NCBI GenBank assembly: GCA_963082975.1
Contig: OY720348.1
Span: 22,187,146 to 22,251,145 of the forward strand
Direction: 5' to 3'
DNA length: 64,000 bases
Origin: Labia minor
Lineage: Eukaryota; Arthropoda; Insecta; Dermaptera; Spongiphoridae
The notes beneath the pieces were generated by a model. The model was given only the letters and a program-made list of their open reading frames with translations. It was not told the origin of the DNA and searched no databases. Below, in pieces: positions 1-12,397 of this stretch; within the stretch, counting starts at the first letter, position 1, and each line of letters opens with the position of its first letter. A program made the translations under genes and the position numbers.

Positions 1-248
1 GTATTTCACCTTGATTGAATTGCTAAAAGTACCGGAATTAATTTTTTAACACGTTGACTGGCAATCACGCGTCAGCACGTGACGTGGTGCCATCAACAAC
101 GAGCCAAACCCGCGCTGGTTTAATAAATATTATTTATTAATTGTAATTCATAATTTATATAATTAATTAAATTTAATTTAAATATAATATATGTGTTAAT
201 TAATCCAATTCAAATTTGCGAGTTAGTCGAGTGGAGACATTCCAGATT
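1..248 (+). repeat. RepA dispersed repeat, copy 1 (cut by window edge)
   Basis: This sequence recurs at 33686-34017 in the same orientation and at 41980-42529 and 56284-56893 inverted. Shared landmarks are a block ending TTTTTTAACACGTTGACTGG, the GC-rich stretch around CACGTGACGTGGTGCCATCAA, and the AT-rich run leading to CAAATTTGCGAG. It lies in an intron of the Kelch gene, upstream of the first visible exon. The half carrying the RepA terminal hairpin is not in this copy because the window begins inside it. No coding capacity is seen. Confidence 0.8.
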
Positions 249-427
249 TTTTTTTCTATATCAACACTATCTATTATTAATCGAATAAGAAAAAAATTTC
301 TGTACTATTCTTTTAATCATATAAATATATATAAATAAATTTAACTTAGACACTCATTGAAACATTTTGTTATATTTTTTAAACTTGGATATTATTATTT
401 TGTGTGACTTTTTTACTCACTTTCTAG

Positions 428-2990
428 GCACTTTGCTGAACAACATGGTCGAAAGGAATTAGAAAGAACTGCTCGTGATTATGCAATTCAACACTTTAAC
501 CAAGTAGTTAAGCAGCAAGAATTTACACAACTCTCAGCCGAAGAATTGGCTAATTTATTAAAAGCAGACGATTTAAATGTATCCAGCGAAGAAGCTGCTT
601 TAGAAGCTTTAATGTCTTGGGTGAGGCATGATGCCACTCAACGATATTCAAAATTACCAAACTTACTAGGATTAGTAAGATTACCACTTCTAGATGCCTC
701 TTCCTTACCTGATCTACTCGAACAACACCCTAAACTTGGTGAAGATCGTAAATGTCAAAGTCTTATTGTAGAAGCCTTAAGGTATATTCAAATATATTTA
801 AAAATATCCATAAAAAGCAGATAATAAATCAATTAATTTAAAATTTTTTCTAAACTTTATAGGTTTCATTTAGTTCCTGAAAAACGAAATATTCTAGATA
901 GTACAAGAACAAGACCTAGAAGATCTACTGTAGGGTCGATATATATTGTAGATTCCAATAATGTTCAAAAGTATGATCCACGTCTAGATCAATGGTCACC
1001 ATGTTCAATTACTCCAACTAAACGTCACCAATTTGGACTGGCTTATTTAGCCGGTTTGCTTATTATAGTAGGAGGTAGAAAAGGTTTAAAAACTTTAAAT
1101 ATTGTTGAGTACTTTGATCTTTCGGATTCAAAAAATGTAACCGATTCATGGACCCCTTTACCTGCCATGTATAATCATAGGTATTTCATAATATAAATTA
1201 TAATATATTATAATTAATCTTAAGTATATTTAAAAAACAAACAAATATTATAGGCATGGCTTATGTGTAGCTTCATTGACAGATAAAGGACCTCTTTATG
1301 CTGTTGGAGGCCATGATGGGTGGGGATTTCTTAATACTGTCGAACGTTGGGATTTAGAATCCCGAAAATGGAATTTTGCATCAAATATGATGTCGCAGAG
1401 ATCAACAGCTGGTTTAGCAGCTTTAAGTAAGTATCAATAACATAATAAATTCTATGCTATATCAAAGAATTAAAAGATTCCTATTATGCAATTTCTATTT
1501 GAAAATAAGGTGACAAAAAAACAAATAGCAAACACACATAACCATAGATTCAGATTATCAGTTTCATCTTTTTAGATATATACTTTATAGAAAAACCAAA
1601 ACAAAATACAAAAAAATGTCAAAAAATTAAATCGAACATAATGTAAAAAAAATTAGAAAACAAACTAATTCACAGACTAAAATAACCATTTTTGTGACTT
1701 AACTTAATTACTAACTAATTGTTACTCGACTAATTTGAAAGATCTCAGTTTTAGGAGACCACTCATAAAGTAATATATATTATGTATATCCTTCCAACCC
1801 ATTGACCGTGAGAATCATCCCCAAGTTACTTTTCTTTAAGAAATGATTTCTCAAGTGATCATATAAAACGAGAGAATTCTCATTTTTACTCCCAATGGTG
1901 TTCTGCACAAAATTGACCAGGGTCAATTGTACAATTTGTAACATACAAGAAAGAGAACACCTAGGTCATCTTTTGCTACGCTACCCAATATATAATCCAA
2001 TATTTTTATTAATAATAATTCCTTATTGAAACAGAAGATATCAGTTTACAAACCAAAACAATACTATACATCATATGCTCTTATACTTAGTTTTTATCAA
2101 ATTATGAACATATGTGAATTTATTAAATATATGTAAACGAAATTTTAAAACATTTCAAAAAAATGATATAAAATTTAAATTTAAGACTCACAGGGTATTC
2201 TCTCAAAGCAATTATTATTTCTAATTTCTAATAATTAAAAATCCACACACTCATTTATTCAATTACTTTATATAGATTACAAAATCATTACACATCACAT
2301 GAACCTTTTAATTTTAATATAAAAAAATGAATTATGTAGTTTTATAATAATTATATAAATGGTTCACTTATTGATTAAAGATGGTAAACTTTATACTGTC
2401 GGTGGAAGAGACGGCACTTCTTGTTTAAGTACTGTTGAACTATACGATCCTCCGACCGATCGATGGATTCAAAGTCCAATGATGTCCCGACGTAGAGCGG
2501 GAGTTGGAGTAGCCACCCTTAATGGTTGCATTTATGCAGCTGGAGGTCATGACGCACCCTGTACTAATCCAACAAATCTCACAGGAGACAGATTTGACTG
2601 CGTTGAAAGGTATAAATTAACAAAAACACGTAGAATAGTCATAAATTAATTTCTATTTTAATATTCAAATGTTGTTTTTTTATTTATTCTAATATTATTT
2701 TAAATTATTTTTAATATATTTATTTTTTTATTACTAAAAATATTCTTTTCAGACTTGATCCGCGTACTGATGCTTGGCAACCTGTAGCTTCTTTGTCAGT
2801 TGCTCGCGACACTGTCGCACTTTGTAATCTTGGAGATCAGTTGATTGCTATTGGGGGCTTTGATGGGCAAAGGTGTTATAATTTAGTAGAGTCTTATGAT
2901 TCAAGAATGGATGCTTGGACCTCTCTTGATACTTTTTTACCTAATGCAAAAAGTTGTGTATCTGCTAGCGTAGTTCCATTTATGTCCTAA
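428..2990 (+). CDS. Kelch-like protein of the KLHL1/4/5 group, 3' five exons (5' end outside window)
   Basis: Exons by GT-AG boundaries and phase: 428-781, 863-1180, 1254-1426, 2381-2609, 2753-2990 (stop TAA). They join in one frame to about 436 visible residues. The first exon is the C-terminal part of a BACK domain ([19 protein letters not shown] onward). The others form a Kelch beta-propeller with [58 protein letters not shown] and [16 protein letters not shown]. The GGHDAP...DCVER block and the blade order are characteristic of vertebrate KLHL1/4/5 and their invertebrate orthologues. Family members are usually Cullin-3 adaptors or actin-associated; which applies here is not visible. The BTB domain must lie upstream. 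The 954-bp intron 1427-2380 carries no recognised feature. The donor at 1427 and acceptor at 2380 were chosen because they give [13 protein letters not shown]. Blade 1 lacks the usual GG doublet. An AATAAA lies at 3131-3136. Confidence 0.9.
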
Positions 2991-4431
2991 CGATAAACTT
3001 TTAAAATCGATTTTTTTTCCAATCAAGATATCCAATATGAAATATTTTATAAACTCAATTCATATTATTATATTAGTAACATATATCTAAAAAACAAAAC
3101 AAATTGAATAGACTGAATTTAATTTAATTAAATAAAAATCAAGATCTTATTCATTCTTTTCAATATTTGTTTAACACGCATGTACCACCGGTGGCTTATG
3201 CCACCACATAAAATAGACAAATTATGGAGCCGGCGGGAACGTGACAATTTATATTTAACTTTATTTGATTAAAATATTGTTTATTTTAAAACATAAGACA
3301 AGAATGAACTAATTAAATAACTGAAGCCACGTCTCTTTTTATTGGTCTTTATATTTATAAATATTATAAATCTTATAATATTTATAAAATAACTATACAA
3401 AAATACATATTTACAATTTCGATATTTTTTTAACTAGAAACCAGTGATAATAACTTATTATATTAATTTAACAAATATATATTAATTTTGATTATATATC
3501 CACCAATGGCTTCAATACTATCATTAATTACCATTCCATTTTTTCTAATCTCAACTAGTTTTAAGTAAACACTAAAAGTGTTATATATTTAATTTATTTA
3601 GTTTTATAGCTCCGATAGATCTTTCATTTTTCTGATATAATTCTTTATTTTTCTAAGACTGTCAAAACTAAATAAATGTGCTTCCTATTAGAATACTTAG
3701 TATATAATAACTTCTGTGATTATTGATTTAAAATTATTGTTAAATTTATAGAAAATCAAATAAAATTGATAAAAATTCTTAATACAAATCATTTAAAATT
3801 TGCTCAAATATTAACATTTTGAAAAATTTACGGGCATGTAATATATCATAATATAATTTTTATTATTACAATTTCATTCATTATGATAATAAATATTTAA
3901 TCTTGTATAAAATAATTAATATTTAAAAAAAATCCGACCAATATTTTGATTTCAATTTCCATTATAGAAATTTAATCGTTTATATATATCTATAAAAATG
4001 AAAATGTTTTAATATGTGTCTTACACTTTTTGAATATTTATATACTTCCATATTTTTTTTATAATTCCAATAGTCTACATATGGTGAAATGAATATCTAT
4101 TATTATATATCTATATATATATATATACTATTTATAAATGAAATATATTATATTATGATTATTAGTTTCATTTCATTCATCATTTGTTAACATAGATCTA
4201 ATATTAACTTAAATTTAATTATTTAGAAGAAAATGTAATTAAATATTTTTAAAAATTTATAAAATATAATAAAATATAAGTTGTTTAGGCTGTTTTAAAA
4301 CTAAGAATCTAATTGTATTTTTGAAGGTAGTAACAAAAAAACAAAACAAAATATAATTAAAAATTCAAATAATACTTTTTTGGGTAAAACTATTAGGCTT
4401 AAATGTATTCTAATAACAAAAATTAAGCCAT
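2991..4431. other. Intergenic AT-rich sequence
   Basis: This is the 3' flank of the Kelch gene, with a candidate polyadenylation signal at 3131-3136. I see no ORF, RNA gene or recognised transposon in the rest; it is low-complexity A/T sequence. Confidence 0.6.
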
Positions 4432-4525
4432 TATTATTTTAAATTATTTTTAATATATTTGTTTTTTTATTACTAAAAATATTCTTTCCAGACTTGATCC
4501 GTGTACCGATGCTTGGGCACATGTA
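4432..4525 (+). pseudogene. Duplicated intron-exon junction of the Kelch gene
   Basis: This stretch matches 2693-2786 with about 7 differences in 94 bases. The match covers the end of the last Kelch intron, its polypyrimidine tract and AG acceptor, and the first ~33 bases of the last exon (LDPRTDAW; here LDPCTDAW). After that the reading frame ends quickly at ATGTATAAAA. Because intron sequence is included it is a DNA-level duplication, not a retrocopy. It lies about 1.4 kb downstream of the gene's stop and has no partner exon, so it is taken as non-functional. Confidence 0.85.
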
Positions 4526-5108
4526 TAAAATAATTCATATTTTTAAAAATATATTTATGTGATTTTATATGCACTCAATATTAATAACTTTGTAAAAAAA
4601 AAATAATTTTTATATGTGATCAAGTTGTGATAACAATTATTGTATTTTTTAAGAATATCATTTTATATTGATATGAAGAAATACATTAGGTATATAACAT
4701 TTATAACTATTTTAACATTCCATTTTTACAAAAAAATAAAAAACAAAATATTTATATATATATATTGAATTTTTTTTGTTTATTTTAATAGTGCCTTTCT
4801 ATCAATAACCTTTTTATCCATTTATATATCACTTTGTATTTCATATTTAATATATTTTTTATTATAATTATTAAATTGATATTGAAACAGGACAATGACT
4901 TATCACTATAATTCAAAACAATACCTCCCTTACTATCGTCGGTCGGTAAAAACGTATATGATGGGTTTCAATATTTTATAGAGTAAGAAGAATACAACTT
5001 TTTAGCTTTTAAATAGTTTCAACTACCTAAATTTTTAATTTTGTTAATTCACAATTTAATAGAACTGGAAAAAGAACTCTCTTTAATATCCCTTGTACCG
5101 CAGTTACA

Positions 5109-5235
5109 AAAAAACCTCTTACTTTTGTACATCCTACGAAAGGAGAACGCCTATTAAGCCTATTAAGTTAAAGGTGTTATATGATCAGTAAAACTCAACC
5201 TATCACCTGCTTTATATTTCAATTTATAGTTTACT
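5109..5235 (-). repeat. SINE1 3' fragment
   Basis: Matches the non-tRNA part of the SINE1 copies at 16420-16698 and 18005-18234: an AAAACCTC...TTTTGTAC block, TCCTACGAAAGGA, GCCTATTAAG and ATGATCAG in the same order. The tRNA-like head (A and B boxes) is missing, so it is truncated at its 5' side. Confidence 0.7.
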
Positions 5236-5468
5236 CTCTCTCCATCTATTTCCTAAAAATTCAGTACAACTACTAATCACGAAATAATTAAATATATTAA
5301 ATAAAAACGGTTTTTTTTAATATATATTAAATCGCTCAAGGCTACACATTTTCTATAACATATATATATTAATATACATTTAAATTGTTGTAATAATGAT
5401 TTTGTATACATAGACAAATATGAATAATAAAGCGAAAATAATAAATTTGATTTGTATTTCTTAAGGGG

Positions 5469-7404
5469 ATGAGAACTTTTACTAGCGCCTCTCACGGCAT
5501 CAATTTAAACCTGTATTCATACTACATGAGTTCAACAAATTTTCAATTTATGGCAAATTTAATCAAATTTAGTAGATATTTAAATAAAAATAATAATCAA
5601 ATTCAAGTTGGTTGTAATATTTATCGTGCTTTTAGAACTAGTACAATGAATTTAGACCAAGCTTCAGAAGAATTAAAACAAAATCCATACTATGACAAAT
5701 ATTCTCAAAAGATTGATCATCTCAAAAAGTAATTATTATTATTTGTGATTCACTTATTTAATCACTAAATATAAAATGAATGTTAATTAATTTTTATATA
5801 ATTGTTATTGTATTTTATAATCAATGATTTAAACCTCATTAATGATTAGGTTATTAGGTTTTATTTTTTATCTGGCTTATTGAATATTAATTATTAATTT
5901 ATTAAATATTCATTTCTACTTTAATTGATTAAAATTAGTACAAAGTTTTAGGAATTTATCAATTAAAATTTTATTTTATTATTAAAAATGTATATAATTT
6001 ATAAAGAAGATGACACACACAGTTCACTATTAGTTTAGACCATAAACACTAAAACACTGTTCAACAGATCCTCTATATCTCACACCTATTTATTAATAAA
6101 GTCTCAATTCTAAAATAAATATTCCAATTATTTTTTAAGACTATCATTTTTTAAACAAAATTATTATCATTAATTTCTTATATATTTATCAATTATATAT
6201 ATTCTTTTAATTAATACTAATTAATTGAATCGTTTTAGAAAAAATCCTGAAGAATTTCTTAATAGATTTGAAAAAATCAAAAAACCAGAAAATAAGTCAA
6301 AATTAATACCTGAAAAGTTACAAGAAAAATCATTTTCTACACCATTAAATTCAAAACCTGATTTAACAAATACCAGTTCATTTCTTACAAAAAAAAAGGT
6401 ATATTAATTCTTTACTACCTTTTTTTTGTCTCTTGAGTAATAATAATAAATTATTTTGTTTTTAGTCTTTAGACGATATTTTTAAAGTTGATCTTGTAAA
6501 AAATAAGAGTGCTGATGAAATTAGTGAGGTAATTTAATTATAATTTTTTCTTATATATATATATAAATAAATTATATATATTTTTAAGTAATATAATTAA
6601 TCTTAACAGATCTGGACCAGTCACTATAAAAATAAAGAATTTAATCTCGCCGCTGTTATACCATTAAAAATTTACCAACAAATCGAATCTATCAGTAAAG
6701 ATCATCCTCTTGTAAGTTGTTATTTTTTTCATTTCAGAATTCACAATAATTTTTCTATATTAATTGTTTGATTATTTCAGTTTATTTTTCCATTACCAAG
6801 AGGGGAGGGTTATGAATTTATTTTAAGTCAATTTTCAGAAAATGAAATTCATTATACACCACTCATTACTTATCAGGTAATTTTTATTTTAAAAATAAAA
6901 AATTCTATATTATAATATAATTTAAAAATATATAAATATAGAAACTATACAAAATAAATTATATATGTATATCTATTCGAAATGCTTAAACTAATTTATT
7001 TTATTGGAATTACTATTTTTTAGACTCACAAAGAAAATGCTGCTGAATGCATGACATTAGTACATTATACTGACTTATCAGAAAAAGGAATTGTTTTAAT
7101 GCATGGAGAATATGATAAAAATATCCTGGTTTGTTAATTACTTTTAAATTCACAAGTTAATTGTCCTTTTTCAAATTTATTACGTCTATTTCTTTCGAAT
7201 TTTATACTCTACTTTCTTATAATAATTTTATAATGATAATTTGTTTTTTAGGCTCCTCATGAAGCACAAAATTTAATTTATCAACTCCAATTGTTTTATG
7301 GAAATGACAGTAAAAAGGAAATATTATCTAAATTCACACATTCTCCAAATGATTTCAATCATATGGATCTTATCTCAGAAATAGAGAATTTATCTCTTAA
7401 ATAA
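5469..7404 (+). CDS. ATPAF1: ATP synthase mitochondrial F1 complex assembly factor 1 (Atp11 family)
   Basis: Seven exons: 5469-5728, 6239-6398, 6466-6528, 6610-6711, 6781-6876, 7024-7128, 7252-7404 (TAA). All have GT-AG introns and join in frame to about 312 residues; human ATPAF1 is close to this length. ATPAF1/Atp11 is a matrix chaperone that binds free F1 beta subunit during assembly of the F1 ATPase. Family signatures seen: [15 protein letters not shown] near the N-terminus, then [64 protein letters not shown] and [12 protein letters not shown] 5469 is the first ATG after an in-frame TGA 18 bases upstream of it. In-frame ATGs at 5526 and 5550 are alternatives; the one at 5550 gives [11 protein letters not shown]...IYRAFRTST, a basic, hydroxylated stretch typical of a mitochondrial presequence. 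An AATAAA overlaps the stop codon region. The gene looks intact. Confidence 0.95.
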
Positions 7405-8374
7405 AATATCTTATTACTATATTAAATATTGTTTCTATTTATAGTTAAATTATAAAAAAATATAAAATTATTTATATTACCTTAAATAGTATTTTTCTTC
7501 TTTTTTTTTAGATATTTTTGCCTCGGTCCTATAATTAGGGGAGACTCGGGATATTTGATTCCCCTTTTTTTGCCTTTAACTTAATGAATTTTAATGATAG
7601 AAACGTATCACTTGACTAAATTGAAGTTTATATAAAATCAAAAGAATTACATAGTTCACAGTAAGTGTTAGACAATATTTTTTTATCCTAATTGATTTTC
7701 TGTAATCTCTGCAGGCCTCAAGCCTGTTTCATACACCAAGGAGACTTAATCCACTAAGCGAAGATTTGATCCTCTACAATATGCCTACATAAAAATTAAT
7801 TAAGAACCAAACGGATGTAACGTTGCCAAAGTCTCCAGAAGAACCAATAAATCATCTTTAATGGAATTAAGCAAAATTTTTTTGGTTTTCCTACGTTTTT
7901 TTAAATTATTTTGATTGTCAGTCCTTTCATTTTTAAAATAGCCTTTGTCGTGTTTTTCGGGTTTGTCCCTAATAATATCACTGCAACCATTCTTTCTATC
8001 CCTAGGCGATACCACTCGAGTTATTTTTCTGATTTTGAGGGTGTCAGAACTTTCTTGGTTGGCTGGAAAGTTAAAATTGAAAGAGTTGTAACGTCAGCAC
8101 ACTGGAGAGGAACTCTCTTCAGTAAAAATTTTTGTGTTGTGAATTTTTGAAAAAAAATTATAATACTTTTGCATGTTTAAAGCAGTTGTTCGACTTAAGC
8201 TGGCTGGTTCTGGTGTTCGTAGCGAACCAGTTATTTTTTTTTTCATAAAATTTAAGTACTAAGATTCACTGGCCTCTCCATAAACCTTCGTCTACTCAAA
8301 CGCTAGTTTTTTTTTAAAAATTTACAAGATAACCATATAATATAACTTACAGACATACTTTTTAAAAAGTTACC
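7405..8374. other. Intergenic sequence without a recognised gene
   Basis: This is the 3' flank of ATPAF1. Overlapping ORFs of about 70-80 codons on both strands at 7800-8150 have no recognisable domain and look like chance frames. No transposon end was identified. Confidence 0.5.
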
Positions 8375-8641
8375 TCACATTTGGAGAAAACTGAATTTAT
8401 TGTATCCTGGAGCTACCTTCTCTCCTTGTCTTACTATTCTCTTTAAAGTCATCACATTTACACCAAAAAGTTTAGCACTTCCTTTAAAAGAACATCCTGC
8501 CATTACTGCTTGAACGGCTTTTCTCATCCGTTCATAGTCGTAAACCTGCCTGGTCTTGGCCTCAACTTTTGGTTTATATTTATTTGGTACTACTGAAGTT
8601 ATATAAAAATTTCTTTTGTAGACTATATAAACAGAGTTCAC
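8375..8641 (-). pseudogene. Pogo/CENPB-type helix-turn-helix transposase N-terminal fragment
   Basis: The minus-strand frame contains YERMRKAVQAVMAGCSFKGSAKLFGVNVMTLKRIV. This is the pattern of a psq/CENPB-N helix-turn-helix: a basic helix, 'A...F.V...TLKR', preceded by a basic KYKPK segment. The fold binds DNA in pogo/Tigger and Jerky-like transposases and in genes domesticated from them. Only about 60 residues are covered. No DDE catalytic domain follows, and a stop comes shortly after the HTH, just before a GTAACT that resembles a splice donor. It could be one exon of a longer gene, but no neighbouring exon was found, so a transposon remnant is preferred. Confidence 0.6.
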
Positions 8642-10264
8642 AGAATAGTACCATTCAGATGATAAAGTCTATAGAGAGGAATTATAATAAGAACTTTACA
8701 AGGGGACTATCTGGATCAAATTTTCTTGTTATTTTTTAAAAATAGCGCTATTGTAGCCAAAAACTGGCTATTATTGGACAATTTATGATAAATAAAAAGC
8801 AATAGATCGTAAAAGATTGTCCAAATTTATCTTAAATTAAATCTTAATATTATGTTGCATAATAAAAAAAAGTAATTTATCCAAATTTAAAGTAAGCAGC
8901 AAGAGAAAATAAATATTTTTAAAAAGTGAACATTTGGTTGAATTTCCGATAGGTGTCTCTGCTTCCAATTACAGCGAAATTTGAAAAGATCATATAATCA
9001 CCTTTAATTCGTCTGACACTTAAATCATCTTTACTTAAGATAAATTTTATATAATTAATTAGTAAAATATATTTCATGAAAAAATAGCCAAGTTAATTAC
9101 ATTTCTTTTAAATAATAATTTTATTTTTTAAATATAAATAAAAATTAATTATATTTAGTTAAGAGAAAATTATATTCACTTAAATATTATATACACCTAC
9201 CCATTATAACCATGCCACAATAATTATAATAATATGATATATAATATATATATATTAAAATAAAAATATTATAGATTTTTAAATACTTATTATCATAATT
9301 AAATATATATATATATTCTTTAAATAAAACAATTGAATCTCCAGAAAATTTAATAAATGTAGAAAAATATAAATTTAATAAAATTGTACAACTCCCAAAA
9401 TATTATTTAACTTTATTCTCAACCCGTTAAATTGTGTAATACGACATACAATTACTAAAAATCATATGATCAAGAAAATATTTTGAAGAACTTTATATTT
9501 TTTCTTTCTTATTTTCTAAATATTTAAAAAATATTTTAACAAAATCTTATTTGTTTCAAAATTATCTTTAAAACTAGATGTGAGGGGAGAAATTTTTCTT
9601 GGGGAATTTGTTTAATTAAATGTTTTACTTCCCTTTTATTTAAAAAGTTAGAAATAATATTTATACATATTAATATTATATTCATTTATATATATATATA
9701 TATTTTGTGTTAAAAATATTTCTTTCATTATTTACTGTTATTTTATAAATATAGATATCTATTTTCTTTTAATTTTTTATCAAATAAAGTGTTTCAAAAT
9801 ATGATTATTTTTTTTAATAAGTTATATTTGATAAAATAAATAATAATATATTCAAATTTTAGAGACATCCTATAATTTTATTTTTATTTTATTTTTATAA
9901 GATAAGATAAGTTTTCGGTCAAAAATTCTTGGGAAAATAAAATTTTATTGAAAATGAATCATAATAAAGTACGACTCCTTCTAATTGAGGGAGTGACAAG
10001 GAACCGTAATGGCTATCATGAATCAATTGGCTTATCTTTCTACACCCACACCTTCCTATTTAAGGTAAATTACAAACAATTTATAAATTATATATATATA
10101 TATATATAATAAATAATTAAAATGATTATTATTCATTTTATACATATGAGGAGAGTGCGTCTCACCTTAGGAGACTTTTCTTCTATCTTTTTTCTAATTT
10201 TTTTTTTATATTGATAAAATCTTATCCAAATTTTACCTAGAATCGGTGCAACCTTTGTCTACAT
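8642..10264. other. AT-rich sequence without a recognised feature
   Basis: No ORF with protein-like composition, RNA gene or transposon terminus was recognised, apart from short AT dinucleotide runs near 9690-9705 and 10089-10110. Confidence 0.5.
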
Positions 10265-10333
10265 CAGGGGTTCTCAAACTTTTTCTTCCATAGTCTCCCT
10301 GTAGGATTTTTATTTTTTTCATAGGCCCCCTAC

Positions 10334-10366
<33 letters not shown>

Positions 10367-10753
10367 TAATTGTGTGTGTGCAAAAGCTACCATAGACGAC
10401 TCATTTTAAAACACATAGTAATAGGAAAATGAGGGGAAATTGTACAGAAGAAAGAAACTGAAATATCAATAATTATATCTATATTTTAATGATTAAATTG
10501 AACACATAATAAAAAAAACATTAATATTTTACAAAATTATAATATTAGTGTGATGGATGGACTTGACGTTTTTGTGCAATTTCTTTTATGTTTGGCCTAA
10601 AATTACTAAGTTTTATTCTTAAATCTCTCCTTTCAATTTATTTTTTACTAAAGAGACATCCATAGACCCCAATAGACCCTTTGGTGATCATAGACCCCCC
10701 ATGAAGTCCCATAGACCCCAGGGGGTCCGCATGGACCCCTTTGAGAATAACTG
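10265..10753. mobile_element. Non-autonomous hAT element (MITE) with 8-bp target duplication
   Basis: It begins CAGGGGTTCTCAAAC and ends TTTGAGAATAACTG, imperfect inverted termini of the hAT CAG...CTG type. It is flanked by a perfect 8-bp direct repeat GTCTACAT (10257-10264 and 10754-10761), the target-site length made by hAT transposases. The interior has repeated CATAGACCCC motifs near the right end and a TA dinucleotide run near 10336-10361, and no transposase reading frame. It must have been mobilised in trans. Confidence 0.9.
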
Positions 10754-10789
10754 GTCTACATTATTAAATAACTTTTAAAGTCATATCCA

Positions 10790-10879
10790 ATATAGAAAAA
10801 TTAAAAAAAATATCTGCGGCCGGCCAAGAAATATCGAACTTGCGTTTGGCCCTTTGATTAAAACGATTACCCACCCCTG
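10790..10879 (-). mobile_element. hAT-like element end (truncated)
   Basis: On the minus strand the sequence starts CAGGGGTGGGTAATCG and continues through a GC-rich tract (GGCCGGCCGC). A CAGGGGTGGG start is common for hAT elements. No matching right end was found next to it, so it is a solitary end or a heavily deleted copy. Confidence 0.45.
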
Positions 10880-10967
10880 ATTTAAGTGATAAATAATTTG
10901 TATTAAATTGATGAAACTATTAAAATTAAAAAAAATCTCTTGTGATTTATGGCTATGGAATATATGC

Positions 10968-11178
10968 ACAGCAATAAGGAATCGGGATTCTTCCCGGGAA
11001 AAAAAACAGCCAGTAAAAAAAAAAACTTTTATATTTATTTGTCATCGTTTCGAGTGCACTCATCTTCAATGCAACCATTTGTCAAAAATTAAAACGTCGG
11101 CAATTAAATATAAAAGTTTTTTTCTTTTTCTAATTGGTTGCTTTTCCCGGGAAGGCTCCCGATTTATTATTTCTGGGT
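10968..11178. mobile_element. Foldback MITE with ~65-bp inverted arms
   Basis: The left arm (from about 10979, ATCGGGATTCTTCCCGGGAA) is repeated inverted at the right arm (ending about 11166). Each arm contains the palindrome TTCCCGGGAA and an AAAACTTTTATATTTA block. The ~60-bp middle is unique. There is no coding capacity; the apparent 100-codon ORF across it is a by-product of the arms. Clear target duplications were not resolved. Confidence 0.7.
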
Positions 11179-12397
11179 ATATTAGATATTATCTATTTTT
11201 TTGGTTTTGATATTCTTCTAGTCTTTGGTATTGCCGAACCTAATAAATTTCTGAAGAAAGAAATAATAACAAATCAAATAAATTAATATAAAATAAATAA
11301 TATAAATCCATTGATATTTTATTTAGCTACCATGTTTTATTTTTTGACCACCAGAGGGCTCTACTATTTTTTTTTATAAGTTCAGTTTGGATATAATAAG
11401 ATTAAAAAAAAGTAATTAATTAAATAATTTTCCTATATACAAACCGAACTTATATAAATCGAAAATTAGTGTATAAGTGAATAATTAGTGAATTAGCCAA
11501 TAAAACATTATTAAATGACTGCTCATTCAAACTAGTTTATATGCAAACTTTAATAATTTTTATCTCATAAACTAGAAACGACCGCCACATACTTCTTAAG
11601 GAAAGTTTGTTTTGAATCAAAAACAGAATCCACTGGTAAAGTTTTATCAAAATTCATCCTACATCGGTTAGACTAAACAATTACCATTTAAAAAAAAATG
11701 GTTGGAAAATTTTGATTTACAAAAAAATTAACTCAATACAAAAAATTATTTAAGTTAAATAGCATTTTATTCAAATTGAAAATTTAAAACGAAAATTCCA
11801 ATAGAAAATTCTTTAAAACATATAAATATATAAAAGTGTTATAAATATATTACCTTAATAAATACTATAAATTTATTTTTATATTTAGTTTTTATTTTGT
11901 AAAGAAATCCTTAAATATTTTATAAGAATTGAAGAGAATTGAGAAATTTCGCCATCGGCCCCCAATAACCTCCTCATGTTCTCTCTACTCTTTTCAAAGC
12001 TTCATAGACCCCTAAAGGGTCCACCTAGACCCCATTGGGAACCCCTATTTCAGAATACCATGCTGTTAGGTTTAACACTAGAACAATTATTATGCCTTAG
12101 TTTAAAAAAAATACTTTAAATTTCATTATAGTACTTTTTAATAAAAAAAATTTTCATTACAAATTCACTTTACTACTTATTCAAATTTTATATAAAATTT
12201 ACTAAGGCATGTCCTGAAAATACAAATTTTAATAAATTTTAATCTTCTTTTTTAATGTAATCAAACCCCACTTGACAATTTGATTGTACTGCAATTTCTC
12301 TACATCTACAAGAACTAAGAGTTAATTTTCAATTTAATTTAAATTATTATAATAATAAAATTAATTTATTTAATTTCAATTTAAGTCAATTTAAAAT
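11179..12397. other. AT-rich sequence, with a hAT-like terminus near 11945-12048
   Basis: The only structure seen is at about 11945-12048. There CATAGACCCCTAAAGGGTCC and GACCCCATTGGGAACCCCTA resemble the right end of the hAT element at 10265-10753. A matching left end was not found. The rest is A/T-rich with no ORF of note. Confidence 0.4.

Noticed and set aside
2359..2380. Independent Kelch gene starting at ATG 2359
   Set aside because: Splicing from 1426 to 2381 restores the conserved [13 protein letters not shown] blade, so this ATG lies in the intron.
10908..11210. 100-codon + strand frame
   Set aside because: Runs through both arms of the foldback MITE; Lys/Phe composition reflects A and T runs.
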